DNA of 64,000 nucleotides from Fodinibius sp. Rm-B-1B1-1 (GTDB lineage Bacteria; Bacteroidota; Rhodothermia; Balneolales; Balneolaceae), in assembly GCF_038594945.1 (NCBI RefSeq), contig NZ_JBCFYD010000002.1, positions 1,178,001-1,242,000 of the forward strand, written 5' to 3'. Of the stretch, positions 9,142 through 18,309 are shown piece after piece. The position numbers and the translations under genes are program-made. Each line of letters opens with the position of its first letter. Position 1 is the first letter of the stretch. The notes beneath the pieces are model-generated. The model worked only from the letters and a program-made list of their open reading frames with translations. It had not been told where the DNA came from and ran no database searches.

Positions 9142-10008
9142 TTAATTTTTTTTGCTGAGTTCAAAGAGCTTTTGCTTCTCTTCTTTGGTAAGTCCATCAT
9201 ACCCTTTCTGGGATATCTTTTCTAAAATCTTATCGAGCTCCGACTGATCAACTTCATCGACAACCTCAACATCCGAAACAGCATGCATATTTTTATTTTT
9301 GGGACGGGATTTCTGCTTTTGATAAACACCTTTTAACCGATACCAAAACTGCTCAACCGGTAGTACCCAGCGACTTAGATCGTTACCTTGACGATGGTAC
9401 TTCATCAATAAATACCCAATTCCAGCACCGGCCAAGTGGACAATTCGCGCTGTTCCATCTGAGGATCCCAAAAGCAATGCATCAATAGCAATAAGCCCAG
9501 CCACCACGTATCGTGCCTGAATGGGGGGGAAGAAAATAAGCATTATAGGCATGGTGGGATACAGCATCGCAAAAGCAACCATAATGCCATATACCGCCCC
9601 GGAGGCGCCGATAACAGGATTAAAGCCTAATAACGGAGCCGCAACAATATTGAATAACGCTCCACCAATTCCAGCCCCAAAATAAAGCACCGAGAATGTT
9701 CGGGGCCCCATCGATTCTTCCACGGAACGTCCCAACCACCACAGCCAAAGCATATTGAATAAAAGATGAAAAGCCCCGCCATGTAAAAACATGTAGGTAA
9801 TTGCCCTCCACGGTTGAAACAGGGCCGTTTGCCACTCGGGATAAAAGGCAAAAACATCAACAAAAAGAGTACTGTAGGCAGGACTAAAAATGCTCAGCAG
9901 CGTTTGAAGAATAAAAACTGCTACATTGATGGTAATAATCACCCGTATTGCTACAGGTAATCCCCAATAACCGCGTTTTACTGAGTTACCAAAAGAATCG
10001 TTATACAT
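9142..10008 (-). CDS. Rhomboid family intramembrane serine protease, longer paralogue
   Basis: 288-residue polytopic membrane protease. Six membrane segments occupy about residues 20-210. The catalytic dyad is Ser136 in IGASGAVYG and His191 in RIVHLAGAGIGYLL; His81 and Asn85 (HLLFNML) match the conserved helix-2 residues, and WRAITYMFLHGG (67-78) is the loop-1 signature. After the membrane core comes a cytoplasmic tail of about 70 charged residues (VEVVDEVDQSELDKILEKISQKGYDGLTKEEKQKLFELSKKN) that the neighbouring paralogue lacks; this tail resembles the C-terminal helix (YDGLTxEEK) common in Bacteroidota rhomboids. Substrate unknown. Confidence 0.9.
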   Translation of the reverse strand: MYNDSFGNSVKRGYWGLPVAIRVIITINVAVFILQTLLSIFSPAYSTLFVDVFAFYPEWQTALFQPWRAITYMFLHGGAFHLLFNMLWLWWLGRSVEESMGPRTFSVLYFGAGIGGALFNIVAAPLLGFNPVIGASGAVYGIMVAFAMLYPTMPIMLIFFPPIQARYVVAGLIAIDALLLGSSDGTARIVHLAGAGIGYLLMKYHRQGNDLSRWVLPVEQFWYRLKGVYQKQKSRPKNKNMHAVSDVEVVDEVDQSELDKILEKISQKGYDGLTKEEKQKLFELSKKN

Positions 10009-10065
10009 GAGTCGCGTCTGCCATTAAACTTTGCTGCATGACATAAAGTTAAAAAAAATTTTCAG

Positions 10066-10695
10066 TTAGTAGTAAGATTCTTCGCTTTTTAATCCCCAAT
10101 ATTTTATCAGGATAAAACCTACAAGCATCCCTCCTAAATGAGCAAAATGGGCAACCCCGGAATTCGCTCTTGTAAGTCCACTAACAAGTTCAATAGCTCC
10201 AAAAATAGCTACAAAATATTTGGCTTTTATTGGGATGGGAGGAAACAGAAGCATGATCGGCCGATTGGGAAACATCATCCCAAAGGCAAGTAAAATTCCA
10301 TATACTGCGCCCGAAGCACCCAATGTTGGAGCACCACCACCGCCAATAAGCATATGAAGCAAGGCCGCACCAATACCGGTTAAAAAATAATAGGTTACAA
10401 AGCGATTGGTTCCCCAAAAGTTTTCGATAGCCTGCCCAAACATCCACAAGGCAAAAAGGTTAAAAAAGATATGCCCAAATCCGGCATGTAAAAACATATA
10501 CGATACCAATTGCCAAACGTCAAAGCGTCCCGAACCAATGGGCCAGAGCGCTCCAAACTCGAACAAAAACTGACCAATCATTGGGGTATTCAATGCTACA
10601 AAAGCCAGTATATTAATAATAAGCAAGTGTTTTACAGCCGGTGGAAAAATCGAAAATTGCGTATTCGGGCTGTATTGCGATGATTGATAATTCAA
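10066..10695 (-). CDS. Rhomboid family intramembrane serine protease, short paralogue
   Basis: 209-residue rhomboid, immediately upstream (57 bp) of a second rhomboid. Catalytic Ser128 (LGASGAVYG) and His186 (AHFAHLGG) are present, as is the helix-2 segment WQLVSYMFLHAGFGHIFFNLFALW. It consists of little more than the six-helix core. The start used here is a TTG at 10695 because the first in-frame ATG (residue 40) would remove the first membrane helix; there is no strong Shine-Dalgarno, so the exact start is uncertain. The tandem arrangement suggests an old duplication and possibly joint regulation. Confidence 0.85.
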   Translation of the reverse strand: MNYQSSQYSPNTQFSIFPPAVKHLLIINILAFVALNTPMIGQFLFEFGALWPIGSGRFDVWQLVSYMFLHAGFGHIFFNLFALWMFGQAIENFWGTNRFVTYYFLTGIGAALLHMLIGGGGAPTLGASGAVYGILLAFGMMFPNRPIMLLFPPIPIKAKYFVAIFGAIELVSGLTRANSGVAHFAHLGGMLVGFILIKYWGLKSEESYY

Positions 10696-10832
10696 GAATA
10701 TGAGGTATTTATTAGCAATTTATTTTGATGGAATATACGGTTCCTAATCGTCAAATCTAATAACAGATAAAGCGCAGTCAACTCGACTTATGTACATACG
10801 ATTAATCGGTCTTTTTGTTGTCAGATTAATCG

Positions 10833-10872
10833 TAAAAAAACAAAACTGCCACAAGATGTACACTTGTGGCAG
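10833..10872 (-). terminator. Rho-independent terminator of the M20 amidohydrolase gene
   Basis: Perfect 10-bp stem, CTGCCACAAG (10846-10855) against CTTGTGGCAG (10863-10872), with a 7-base loop. Read on the minus strand it is followed by a T-rich run (TTTTGTTTTTTT), as expected downstream of the leftward gene that ends at 10921. Confidence 0.85.
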
Positions 10873-10920
10873 TCCTGTAATGTTAGATTGAAATTTATAA
10901 CAAAAACTGTTGTCTCATTG

Positions 10921-12246
10921 CTAATGTTGCTTCATATAATCCACCGTAAGTTGTACCATCGTTTTAACACCCAGTTTCATCCCCTCTTCTTCGATATAAA
11001 AATCAGGAGTATGGTGTGGGGCTGCCTCTGACGGATCCATATCTTTAGGCATACCCCCTACGAACCAATACAATCCGGGTACCTTCTTTTGGAAAAACGA
11101 GAAATCCTCAGCACCCGTAATAGCGTCCGACAATATCACATTTTCTGATCCAGCTGCATCCTGCAGGGTAGGCAACATCTGCTCGGTAAGTTCGGGATCA
11201 TTATACGTCACCGGATATCCCTTCTCAATTTTGACCTCCGCTTTTGCTCCCATACTTTCGGCCGTTTTTGTAGCTACGTGTCGTATTTTATCATGAATAA
11301 TCTCCTGCATTCCGGTATCCAACGTGCGAATAGTCCCAATCATTTCCGCTTCTTCAGGAATAATATTATTTCGAACGCCTGCTTCAATTTTTCCAACAGA
11401 TATTACGGCCGCTGCTTTCGTCAATTCAGTTTGACGGCTAATAATAGACTGTAACCCCTCAATTATTTTTGCCGATGTTACAATAGGATCAACACCGGTC
11501 CAAGGCGTAGACCCATGCGTTTGATTTCCTTTAACAGTAATAACAAAGCGATCCGCAGCTGCCATGGTCCCTTTGGGACGATATCGAATTTTACCGACTT
11601 CGGTCTGCGAATTTATATGCTGTCCAAATACAACATCCACATCCGGATTTTCTAATACTCCTTCTTTAACCATCAACTCGGCACCGCCTTCTTCTCCCGG
11701 AGGTGCCCCCTCTTCAGCTGGCTGAAAAATAAATTTAACCGTTCCATTTAATTCATCTTTCATATCAGAAAGTATCTTTGCTGCTCCCATGAGCATCGCA
11801 ACATGTGTATCATGTCCACAGGCATGGCTAACCCCCACTTCTTTACCTAAATAGGTCGTCGTTTTTGTCGATTTAAATGGCACATCAGCCCGCTCTTTCA
11901 CCGGCAAAGCATCAATATCAGCGCGTAAACCAACTACGGGACCGTCATTTTCCCCCTCTAAAATTGCTACAACTCCCGTATGCGCAACCCCCGTTTCAAC
12001 CTCCAGTCCAAGCTCACGCATATAATCGGCAATAAATTCAGCCGTTTCTTCTTCCCTGTTTGATAGCTCTGGATTTTCATGCACATGACGACGCCACTCA
12101 ACAACCTGACCAAATATCTCTTCCGTCTGTTCATTAATTTGCTCATCTATTTTCTGGGAATGCTCTTGCTGTGCTACTGCTTGGCTTTCTAAACCTAAAA
12201 CAAGCAATACAATTAACATCCCACATATGCCTACTTTTTTCATCAT
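10921..12246 (-). CDS. Exported M20D-family amidohydrolase
   Basis: 441-residue metal-dependent amidohydrolase of the peptidase M20 group (hippurate hydrolase / IAA-amino acid hydrolase branch). An N-terminal signal peptide (about 1-25, ICGMLIVLLVLGLESQAVA) directs it out of the cytoplasm. Metal ligands and active-site elements are visible: RADIDALP (108-115), HACGHDTHVAML (141-152, with Cys143 and His145), FQPAEEG (174-180) and GAEDFSFF near the C-terminus. The dimerisation domain lies between (about 210-330). N-acyl amino acids or peptides are likely substrates; the exact one cannot be told. The gene is flanked by terminators on both sides, so it is probably monocistronic. Confidence 0.88.
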   Translation of the reverse strand: MMKKVGICGMLIVLLVLGLESQAVAQQEHSQKIDEQINEQTEEIFGQVVEWRRHVHENPELSNREEETAEFIADYMRELGLEVETGVAHTGVVAILEGENDGPVVGLRADIDALPVKERADVPFKSTKTTTYLGKEVGVSHACGHDTHVAMLMGAAKILSDMKDELNGTVKFIFQPAEEGAPPGEEGGAELMVKEGVLENPDVDVVFGQHINSQTEVGKIRYRPKGTMAAADRFVITVKGNQTHGSTPWTGVDPIVTSAKIIEGLQSIISRQTELTKAAAVISVGKIEAGVRNNIIPEEAEMIGTIRTLDTGMQEIIHDKIRHVATKTAESMGAKAEVKIEKGYPVTYNDPELTEQMLPTLQDAAGSENVILSDAITGAEDFSFFQKKVPGLYWFVGGMPKDMDPSEAAPHHTPDFYIEEEGMKLGVKTMVQLTVDYMKQH

Positions 12247-12283
12247 TTTCCCGAATTTAGTTCTAATTAAAACCTATCATAGT

Positions 12284-12319
12284 AAAAAACCCTCAGGATT
12301 TCCAAAATCCCGAGGGTTT
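12284..12319 (-). terminator. Terminator of the glutamine synthetase gene
   Basis: Two 15-base arms (12287-12301 and 12305-12319) pair with one mismatch around a three-base loop. On the minus strand the hairpin continues into TTTTTT, as expected for the leftward gene ending at 12353. Confidence 0.85.
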
Positions 12320-12352
12320 AAATAACTACAGTTAATATTTATGCCTGGTATA

Positions 12353-14536
12353 TTACTTTACAAACAGCATTTCACGATATATCGGCAGTGGCCAGTAATC
12401 GTCAGCAACATGCCGTTCCAAGTAATCAACCGAATCACGGATCTTTGTCATAGCCGGACGTACCTCGTCTTTAACGTATGTAGCACTTTCGAGGACCGAA
12501 TCGCCATTACTTTGAAGAACAACTTCACGAAGTTCTTCCAACGCATCATTGAGATCATTCAATCCGCTATTTACTTTTTTAAGCATTTCAAGTGAACCCC
12601 GATTTTCTAACCCGAGCTTATCAATGCGCTCTACATTTTCTGAGAGCTCATTCATGTAACGTACAGCAGCTGGATAGATCATCGTTTTAGCCATCGACTC
12701 GGTGGTATCTGCTTCAATATTGAGCGTCGTTAAATACTGCTCCGCCCAAATTTCCTGCCGTGAATGGATCTCTCGTTTATTTAACACTTTATGTTTTTCA
12801 AAGAGCTCAACATTTTTGTCGTCTGTTAACTTTGGCAGCGCATCCATCGTCGTTCGCAAATTAAGCAAACCACGTTCTTCCGCTTCCTTCTCCCATTCTT
12901 CGGAATAACCATCCCCATTAAAGATGATATCTTTCGAATCAGATAACGCCTCTCGGATCACTTTACCAAGGGATTCTTCCAGAGGAGTACCGCTATCCAC
13001 TTTTTCTTCAAGGTCGGTGCATAGTTTGTCAATAGCATCAGCCACTATGGTATTTAACACTGCAATAGGGAAGGAAATTGACTGACTTGACCCTACAGCT
13101 CGAAACTCAAACTTATTACCTGTAAAGGCAAAAGGTGAGGTTCGATTTCGATCACCAGCATGCTTTGGCAATGACGGTAGCACGGGTGTACCTAATCCGA
13201 GCAGCCCCCCTTGTTTCGATTCCTTGGCTCCACCATTCAGCAATTGTTCAATAACATCAGCTAATTGATCTCCAATATACGCCGAAATAATAGCTGGCGG
13301 TGCTTCATTTGCTCCCAAGCGATGATCATTTCCAGCATGAGCAATGCTAATCCGTAGTAAGTCCTGATGCTCATATACAGCTTTTAAAATAGAGGTAAAG
13401 AAAAACAGGAACTGTCTGTTGTCATGCGGATTATCTCCAGGTTCAAGCAAGTTTATACCGCTGCTGGTACTTAACGACCAGTTTAAGTGTTTTCCACTGC
13501 CGTTAAGTCCGTCAAACGGCTTTTCATGAAGCAAGCATTCGAACCCATAGTTACGTGCTATCCGTTTTAAGGTGATCATCATCAGCTGTTGGTGATCGGC
13601 CGCGATGTTGCACGTTTCAAATATTGGAGCGATTTCGAACTGGCCCGGTGCCACTTCGTTGTGACGCGTTTTTACCGGAATTCCCAGCTTGTATAATTCC
13701 TTTTCAGCTTCCAGCATAAACGACAGCACGCGCTCTTGTATCGTACCAAAATAGTGATCATCCAGCTCTTGTCCACGTGGCGGCTTTGCACCTACCAACG
13801 TTCGACCGGCTGTCATCAAATCAGGACGGCGATAGAAAAATTCCTGATCAATCAAGAAATATTCCTGCTCGCATCCTACCGTCGAAGAAACGCGTTTGGC
13901 ATCTACATCAAAAAGTTTTAGCGCTCTCTTAACTTGCTTGTCCAACGCTTCATTAGACCGCAAAATAGGTGTCTTGTGATCCAAAGCTTCGCCCGACCAT
14001 GATGCAAATGCAGTAGGAATACATAAGTAGCACCCATTATCATTCTCCATAATGAAGGCCGGTGATGTAGGATCCCAAGCTGTATATCCACGAGCTTCAA
14101 ACGTTTGTCGCAAACCACCATTGGGAAAGCTGGACGCATCGGGCTCACCCTGAATAAGATCAGATCCCGAAAACTCTGCAATAGCTCCACCACCTTGGTT
14201 AGGCGTAATAAAGCTGTCATGTTTCTCAGCAGTTAGTCCCGTCAATGGTTGAAACCAATGTGTAAAATGAGTGGCTCCCTTCTCCATGGCCCAGTCTTTC
14301 ATAGCCACTGCAACTGCATCAGCCACTTCAGGGTTCAACTGCTCCCCCTCTTCAATCGTCTTTTCGAGATCTTTCCAGATGGCTTTCGGCAGCCGTTCCT
14401 CAAGCTCTTCCTGCTGAAAAGTATTTTCACCGAAAATTTCGGTGATATTCATAGATTCGTGTTTTTTACCATTCGATTTGGGCGACCAATTTCGCGCAGC
14501 CGCCAGCGGATCATATCGTCGCATTGCTTTTGTCAT
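12353..14536 (-). CDS. glnN: Glutamine synthetase type III
   Basis: ATP-dependent ligation of ammonia to glutamate, as a dodecameric cytoplasmic enzyme. The 727-residue length and N-terminal extension mark the GSIII class known from Bacteroidota and cyanobacteria, not the roughly 470-residue GSI. Typical stretches: [21 protein letters not shown] (about 97-117), the metal-binding [14 protein letters not shown] region, [12 protein letters not shown] (ammonia/glutamate site) and the arginine-rich [17 protein letters not shown]. The C-terminal helical part (about 590-727) is specific to GSIII. It is divergent from menA across an AT-rich spacer and ends in its own terminator. Confidence 0.93.
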   Translation of the reverse strand: MTKAMRRYDPLAAARNWSPKSNGKKHESMNITEIFGENTFQQEELEERLPKAIWKDLEKTIEEGEQLNPEVADAVAVAMKDWAMEKGATHFTHWFQPLTGLTAEKHDSFITPNQGGGAIAEFSGSDLIQGEPDASSFPNGGLRQTFEARGYTAWDPTSPAFIMENDNGCYLCIPTAFASWSGEALDHKTPILRSNEALDKQVKRALKLFDVDAKRVSSTVGCEQEYFLIDQEFFYRRPDLMTAGRTLVGAKPPRGQELDDHYFGTIQERVLSFMLEAEKELYKLGIPVKTRHNEVAPGQFEIAPIFETCNIAADHQQLMMITLKRIARNYGFECLLHEKPFDGLNGSGKHLNWSLSTSSGINLLEPGDNPHDNRQFLFFFTSILKAVYEHQDLLRISIAHAGNDHRLGANEAPPAIISAYIGDQLADVIEQLLNGGAKESKQGGLLGLGTPVLPSLPKHAGDRNRTSPFAFTGNKFEFRAVGSSQSISFPIAVLNTIVADAIDKLCTDLEEKVDSGTPLEESLGKVIREALSDSKDIIFNGDGYSEEWEKEAEERGLLNLRTTMDALPKLTDDKNVELFEKHKVLNKREIHSRQEIWAEQYLTTLNIEADTTESMAKTMIYPAAVRYMNELSENVERIDKLGLENRGSLEMLKKVNSGLNDLNDALEELREVVLQSNGDSVLESATYVKDEVRPAMTKIRDSVDYLERHVADDYWPLPIYREMLFVK

Positions 14537-14819
14537 TGGAGTAAGAGAATGTAGTTGTTAAGTTGGAATTTTAAACTGCCCTAAATATAAGTGATATCAA
14601 ATACACTGCACAAATTATTTAATTAAATTATTATTAACATATAACTTTTAAAGGGTATATAATAAATTTAATTAATTTTTTTAATTAAATAAGCATTTTG
14701 TCGGGTTCTCATCTAAATAAATTTACCACACATAAAAAATAGCTTGTTTTTTTAAGCGATCAATTTATTGCTATAATTGGGCCGAAACTTTTTCCACAAC
14801 TTTTCCCCATTTTTTAGGT
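14537..14819. other. AT-rich divergent promoter region between glnN and menA
   Basis: No gene. It contains repeated TTAATTAAAT motifs: a 12-bp palindrome ATTTAATTAAAT near 14617 and a 10-bp inverted repeat, ATTTAATTAA (14666-14675) and TTAATTAAAT (14681-14690), with a T5 loop. These may be regulatory sites or simply promoter-associated AT-rich DNA; I cannot assign a factor. Confidence 0.4.
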
Positions 14820-15716
14820 ATGAAAAATACATCGAAGATGAGCATTTGGATAAAAGCTGCGCGTCCCCAAACCCTTGCCGCCGCTTTTGTTCCAGTATGC
14901 GTTGGTGCTTCACTTGCATTTCACGATCAGCAACTGCTTTGGATCCCCTCTATTATTGCCCTGCTCTGTGCTTTCTTGATTCAAATTGGCACCAATTTCG
15001 CCAACGACTATTTCGATTTTAAAAAGGGAGCTGATACCGACGACCGTATCGGCTTTGAACGAGCTACATCAAAAGGGCTCATATCAGAACAAGGAATGCG
15101 TAATGCTACGATCGTTACGATGGCCATTGCCTTTTTATTTGGACTTTATCTTGTATGGCATGCCGGCTGGGTCATCTTCGGAATCGGTATAGCCTCTCTT
15201 TTATTTGGAATACTCTATACCGGCGGACCATTTCCACTGGCTTATAATGGACTCGGAGATCTCTTCGTATTCATTTTTTTTGGGATAATCGCTGTCATGG
15301 GCACTTACTATGTAAATGCCCTGGAATGGAGTAACAGCTCATTTTGGGCTTCTCTTGCTGTTGGCGCCCTTTCGACAAACATTTTGGTGATCAATAACCT
15401 ACGGGATGTTGATCAAGATGTCCGAGCTGGCAAAAATACCTTGGGTGTATTGTTCGGCGAAAATTTTTTACGGATTGAATATCTGGCTATGCTATGCCTT
15501 GCCTTTGCCATACCACCTCATTTTTATTTCAAGCTGCATTATGGTGCCATCATATTTCTTCCATTCCTAATTATTCCATTCGGAATTTTATTATTAAAGA
15601 AAGTCTGGTTTGAAGACGATAAAGAAACCTTCAACAATTTATTAAAACAAACAGCCCAGTTTATGACGGCTTATGGTATATTGTTTAGTATCGGAATAAT
15701 TGTGGATTCTCTATGA
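14820..15716 (+). CDS. menA: 1,4-dihydroxy-2-naphthoate polyprenyltransferase
   Basis: Integral membrane prenyltransferase (298 residues) of the UbiA family that attaches the polyprenyl chain to 1,4-dihydroxy-2-naphthoate, giving demethylmenaquinone. The first aspartate-rich motif NDYFDFKKGADTDDR (62-76) binds the Mg-diphosphate, and NNLRDVDQDVRAGKNTLGV (about 192-210) is the second. Eight or nine hydrophobic helices are evident. The start codon has a poor upstream ribosome site; Met7 (MSIWIKAARPQTL) is an alternative. It is the first gene of a menA-menC-menE operon with a four-base overlap into menC. Confidence 0.93.
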   Translation: MKNTSKMSIWIKAARPQTLAAAFVPVCVGASLAFHDQQLLWIPSIIALLCAFLIQIGTNFANDYFDFKKGADTDDRIGFERATSKGLISEQGMRNATIVTMAIAFLFGLYLVWHAGWVIFGIGIASLLFGILYTGGPFPLAYNGLGDLFVFIFFGIIAVMGTYYVNALEWSNSSFWASLAVGALSTNILVINNLRDVDQDVRAGKNTLGVLFGENFLRIEYLAMLCLAFAIPPHFYFKLHYGAIIFLPFLIIPFGILLLKKVWFEDDKETFNNLLKQTAQFMTAYGILFSIGIIVDSL

Positions 15717-16786
15717 CTTTTAACTGCTTCGAATATCAGCTCCCATTTGTAACCCCTCTTACCACAAGTAATCGAACATATGCCAAACGGAATGGCATTA
15801 TCTTGGTTTATCGAACCGAGCAATTCGAATGGTATGGAGAGGCTGCTCCTCTTCCCGGCTTTTCTTCTGAGGACATTGCCGAAGTAAAAGAAAAGCTGAT
15901 CACTCACAAAGATCACATTAACAATATTTTAAGCGCTGGTAAACCTATTCAACTTTTATCAAAACTTTATAAAAGGGAATTAATTCCGGCTTCTCTGCAA
16001 TTTGGATTAGATTCTCTGGCCTACCAAATTGAAGCACAGAACAATAACCAACGATTAGTCGAACATATCTTCTCAGAATACGAAGAAAAAATTCCTGTTA
16101 ATGCGCTCATTTCCCTGACCGACTCAAGCATTCTTTCCCGAATCCAAGAAAACAAAGAAAATGGATATACGACGTTTAAAGGCAAGATTGGCATAGATTT
16201 CGACCGTGAACTCAAATTGATCAAAAAAATTCGATCACATTTCCCGGATATCACCATTCGTTTGGATGCCAATCAAGCCTGGTCACTGGATCAAGCCATT
16301 TCGTTTTGTAATGACTTAGCCCCATTAAATATAGAATACTGCGAAGAACCACTTACCGATAATACTCCGGAAAATTGTGAAACCCTCTCACAAAATATAC
16401 CAATTCCCATAGCCCTTGATGAATCAACAACACAGCATTCGTACTGGCCTAACTTACTCCCCTATACCGACTATTTAATCTTAAAACCAATGGTCACGGG
16501 AAGTTTTCAAAAAAATTTTGAAACAAAACGGCTTGCAAATACTCATAATAATAAAGTAGTGGTTACAACCAGCCTCGAAGGTAGTGTGGGTCGCTATTTT
16601 TCGGGTATTTTGGCTGCGGGGATTGGCTCCTCTCAAATAGCACATGGACTTTCTACCCGTCATCTTTTAAAGGATGATGTTTTGCAAGATGATTCATTTG
16701 TTTCAAACGGTTATCTTGCAATAATGGATTGCAAATTAGGCACCATCGATTTTAATCGGCAACAAATTTTCACCAATGTATTTTAG
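15713..16786 (+). CDS. menC: o-Succinylbenzoate synthase
   Basis: Enolase-superfamily enzyme (357 residues) that dehydrates SHCHC to o-succinylbenzoate in menaquinone synthesis. The catalytic barrel residues align: KGK (Lys156 and Lys158), metal ligands Asp185 (RLDANQAW), Glu211 (YCEEPL) and Asp236 (ALDES), and Lys258 (ILKPM). The C-terminal VTTSLEGSVGR is typical of OSBS. The start ATG overlaps the menA stop in an ATGA arrangement, indicating translational coupling. The family also includes dipeptide epimerases, but the neighbours menA and menE settle the role. Confidence 0.92.
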   Translation: MTFNCFEYQLPFVTPLTTSNRTYAKRNGIILVYRTEQFEWYGEAAPLPGFSSEDIAEVKEKLITHKDHINNILSAGKPIQLLSKLYKRELIPASLQFGLDSLAYQIEAQNNNQRLVEHIFSEYEEKIPVNALISLTDSSILSRIQENKENGYTTFKGKIGIDFDRELKLIKKIRSHFPDITIRLDANQAWSLDQAISFCNDLAPLNIEYCEEPLTDNTPENCETLSQNIPIPIALDESTTQHSYWPNLLPYTDYLILKPMVTGSFQKNFETKRLANTHNNKVVVTTSLEGSVGRYFSGILAAGIGSSQIAHGLSTRHLLKDDVLQDDSFVSNGYLAIMDCKLGTIDFNRQQIFTNVF

Positions 16787-16792
16787 CACACA

Positions 16793-18295
16793 GTGAGTGG
16801 CGTAAACGACATACCCACATTTTCCGAACCGCGTTCCGATGATCTTTTCCTTGGATCCAGTTTTGGGCTGCATTCGTATGCCGACTTGGAAAAATTCGAA
16901 GACTTCTTCCTCCAGTTTCTCTTCGATTTCGATCATGATTTCAACAAACCTGTGGGGTTTTTAGCCCAGTCGTCAGACACCCTCATCTTCGCTATTGCCG
17001 CCTGCTGGAAACTGGGAATTCCTTTCGTCTCATTTGATATTAAAGCAGCCCCATTAGAGCTTAATCGCCAAATTAGCCAAATTGATCCCGGTCTTATTTT
17101 TGCCGATAAGGATTTACAGTCAACAATAGAGTATCCCGACTTTATTGACATTATGCAGCTGGATTTGCCACGGTCACTGAATATGGAAGTGGTCCTTGGT
17201 TTTGATGCTAAAAACTTTACCCCGACAAACGATCCAGACCAGATCTTTGGATACTTTTTTACTTCCGGCACTACTTCTGGAACCCCCAAAATTGTTCCGC
17301 TCAAGCGCAGGCAAATGTTGTATGCTGCCCACGCATCTGCACATAATTTTAAACCCCGCAAAAATCACTTTTGGCTTTTATGCCTACCATTAAATCATAT
17401 CGGCGGAATCTCAATTATCCTGCGCTCTATTCTTTATGGATCTGCTATTTTTAGGATGAAAAGTTTTCATCCTAAAATGATTACCACCTTTTTAACAGAA
17501 AACAAGCTGTTCCAAGTAGCGTCTCTGGTCCCCACCATGTTACGCAGGTTATTGGAGCAACCAGCTTTTTTTGTACACAAAAATTTCAAAGCGATTTTAT
17601 TGGGAGGGGGTCCTATTGATGTAGAACTCATCAAGAAATGCCGAAACAAAGGCGTTCCCTTGGTTCCAAGCTACGGTATGACGGAAACCTGTGCTCAAAT
17701 TGCAGCCAATCCTATCCTTAAACCAAGTGGCACTTACGGACCTATCAAAAGCGTGGGGACGGTATTGAAGCCCAACAAAATTCAAATTCGTGATGAGAGC
17801 GGTAAACCTGTTAGCATAAACACCTCTGGAGAAATTTGGATTAAAGGTCCCCAGGTATTTGATGGCTACCAATACCTTGACAATACGACATTCTTTGATG
17901 ACAATGGATGGTTTAAAACCGGTGACTTTGGCTATTTTAATGCCAACAACCAACTTTTTATTGATACGCGCCGATCTGACCGTATTGTTACCGGCGGCGA
18001 AAATGTTTCTCCTTTCGAAGTAGAATCGGAGCTATGTAAACTGCCTAACATAAAAGAAGCTGCCGTATTCGGTATTGAAGATAAAAAATGGGGGACTAAA
18101 GTCGTTGCTGCTGTTGTAACCAAGAATGGCAAACATGTCGACTACCATTCGGTTAAAAACAAGCTAAAAAAACGATTAGCAAACTATAAAATCCCCAAGG
18201 AGATAATCAATGTTGAAGCCCTGCCTAAAACAAGAACAGAGAAAATAATTCGCGCAAATCTGCCCGAACTATTTCTCACATCAGCCGAAGGATAG
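16793..18295 (+). CDS. menE: o-Succinylbenzoate-CoA ligase
   Basis: Acyl-CoA synthetase of the adenylate-forming (ANL) superfamily, 500 residues, activating o-succinylbenzoate with ATP and CoA. Signature motifs: the phosphate loop FTSGTTSGTPK (156-166), YGMTET (294-299), the ADP-binding TGDFGYFN aspartate, the hinge DRIVTGGENVSPFEVE and the C-terminal catalytic lysine in RTEKIIRANL. The gene starts with GTG, six bases after the menC stop; the first in-frame ATG is beyond residue 120 and would delete the N-terminal domain. It is the last gene of the men operon; menB, menD and menF are not in the window. Confidence 0.92.
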   Translation: MSGVNDIPTFSEPRSDDLFLGSSFGLHSYADLEKFEDFFLQFLFDFDHDFNKPVGFLAQSSDTLIFAIAACWKLGIPFVSFDIKAAPLELNRQISQIDPGLIFADKDLQSTIEYPDFIDIMQLDLPRSLNMEVVLGFDAKNFTPTNDPDQIFGYFFTSGTTSGTPKIVPLKRRQMLYAAHASAHNFKPRKNHFWLLCLPLNHIGGISIILRSILYGSAIFRMKSFHPKMITTFLTENKLFQVASLVPTMLRRLLEQPAFFVHKNFKAILLGGGPIDVELIKKCRNKGVPLVPSYGMTETCAQIAANPILKPSGTYGPIKSVGTVLKPNKIQIRDESGKPVSINTSGEIWIKGPQVFDGYQYLDNTTFFDDNGWFKTGDFGYFNANNQLFIDTRRSDRIVTGGENVSPFEVESELCKLPNIKEAAVFGIEDKKWGTKVVAAVVTKNGKHVDYHSVKNKLKKRLANYKIPKEIINVEALPKTRTEKIIRANLPELFLTSAEG

Positions 18296-18309
18296 ATAAA
18301 AAACTAATT

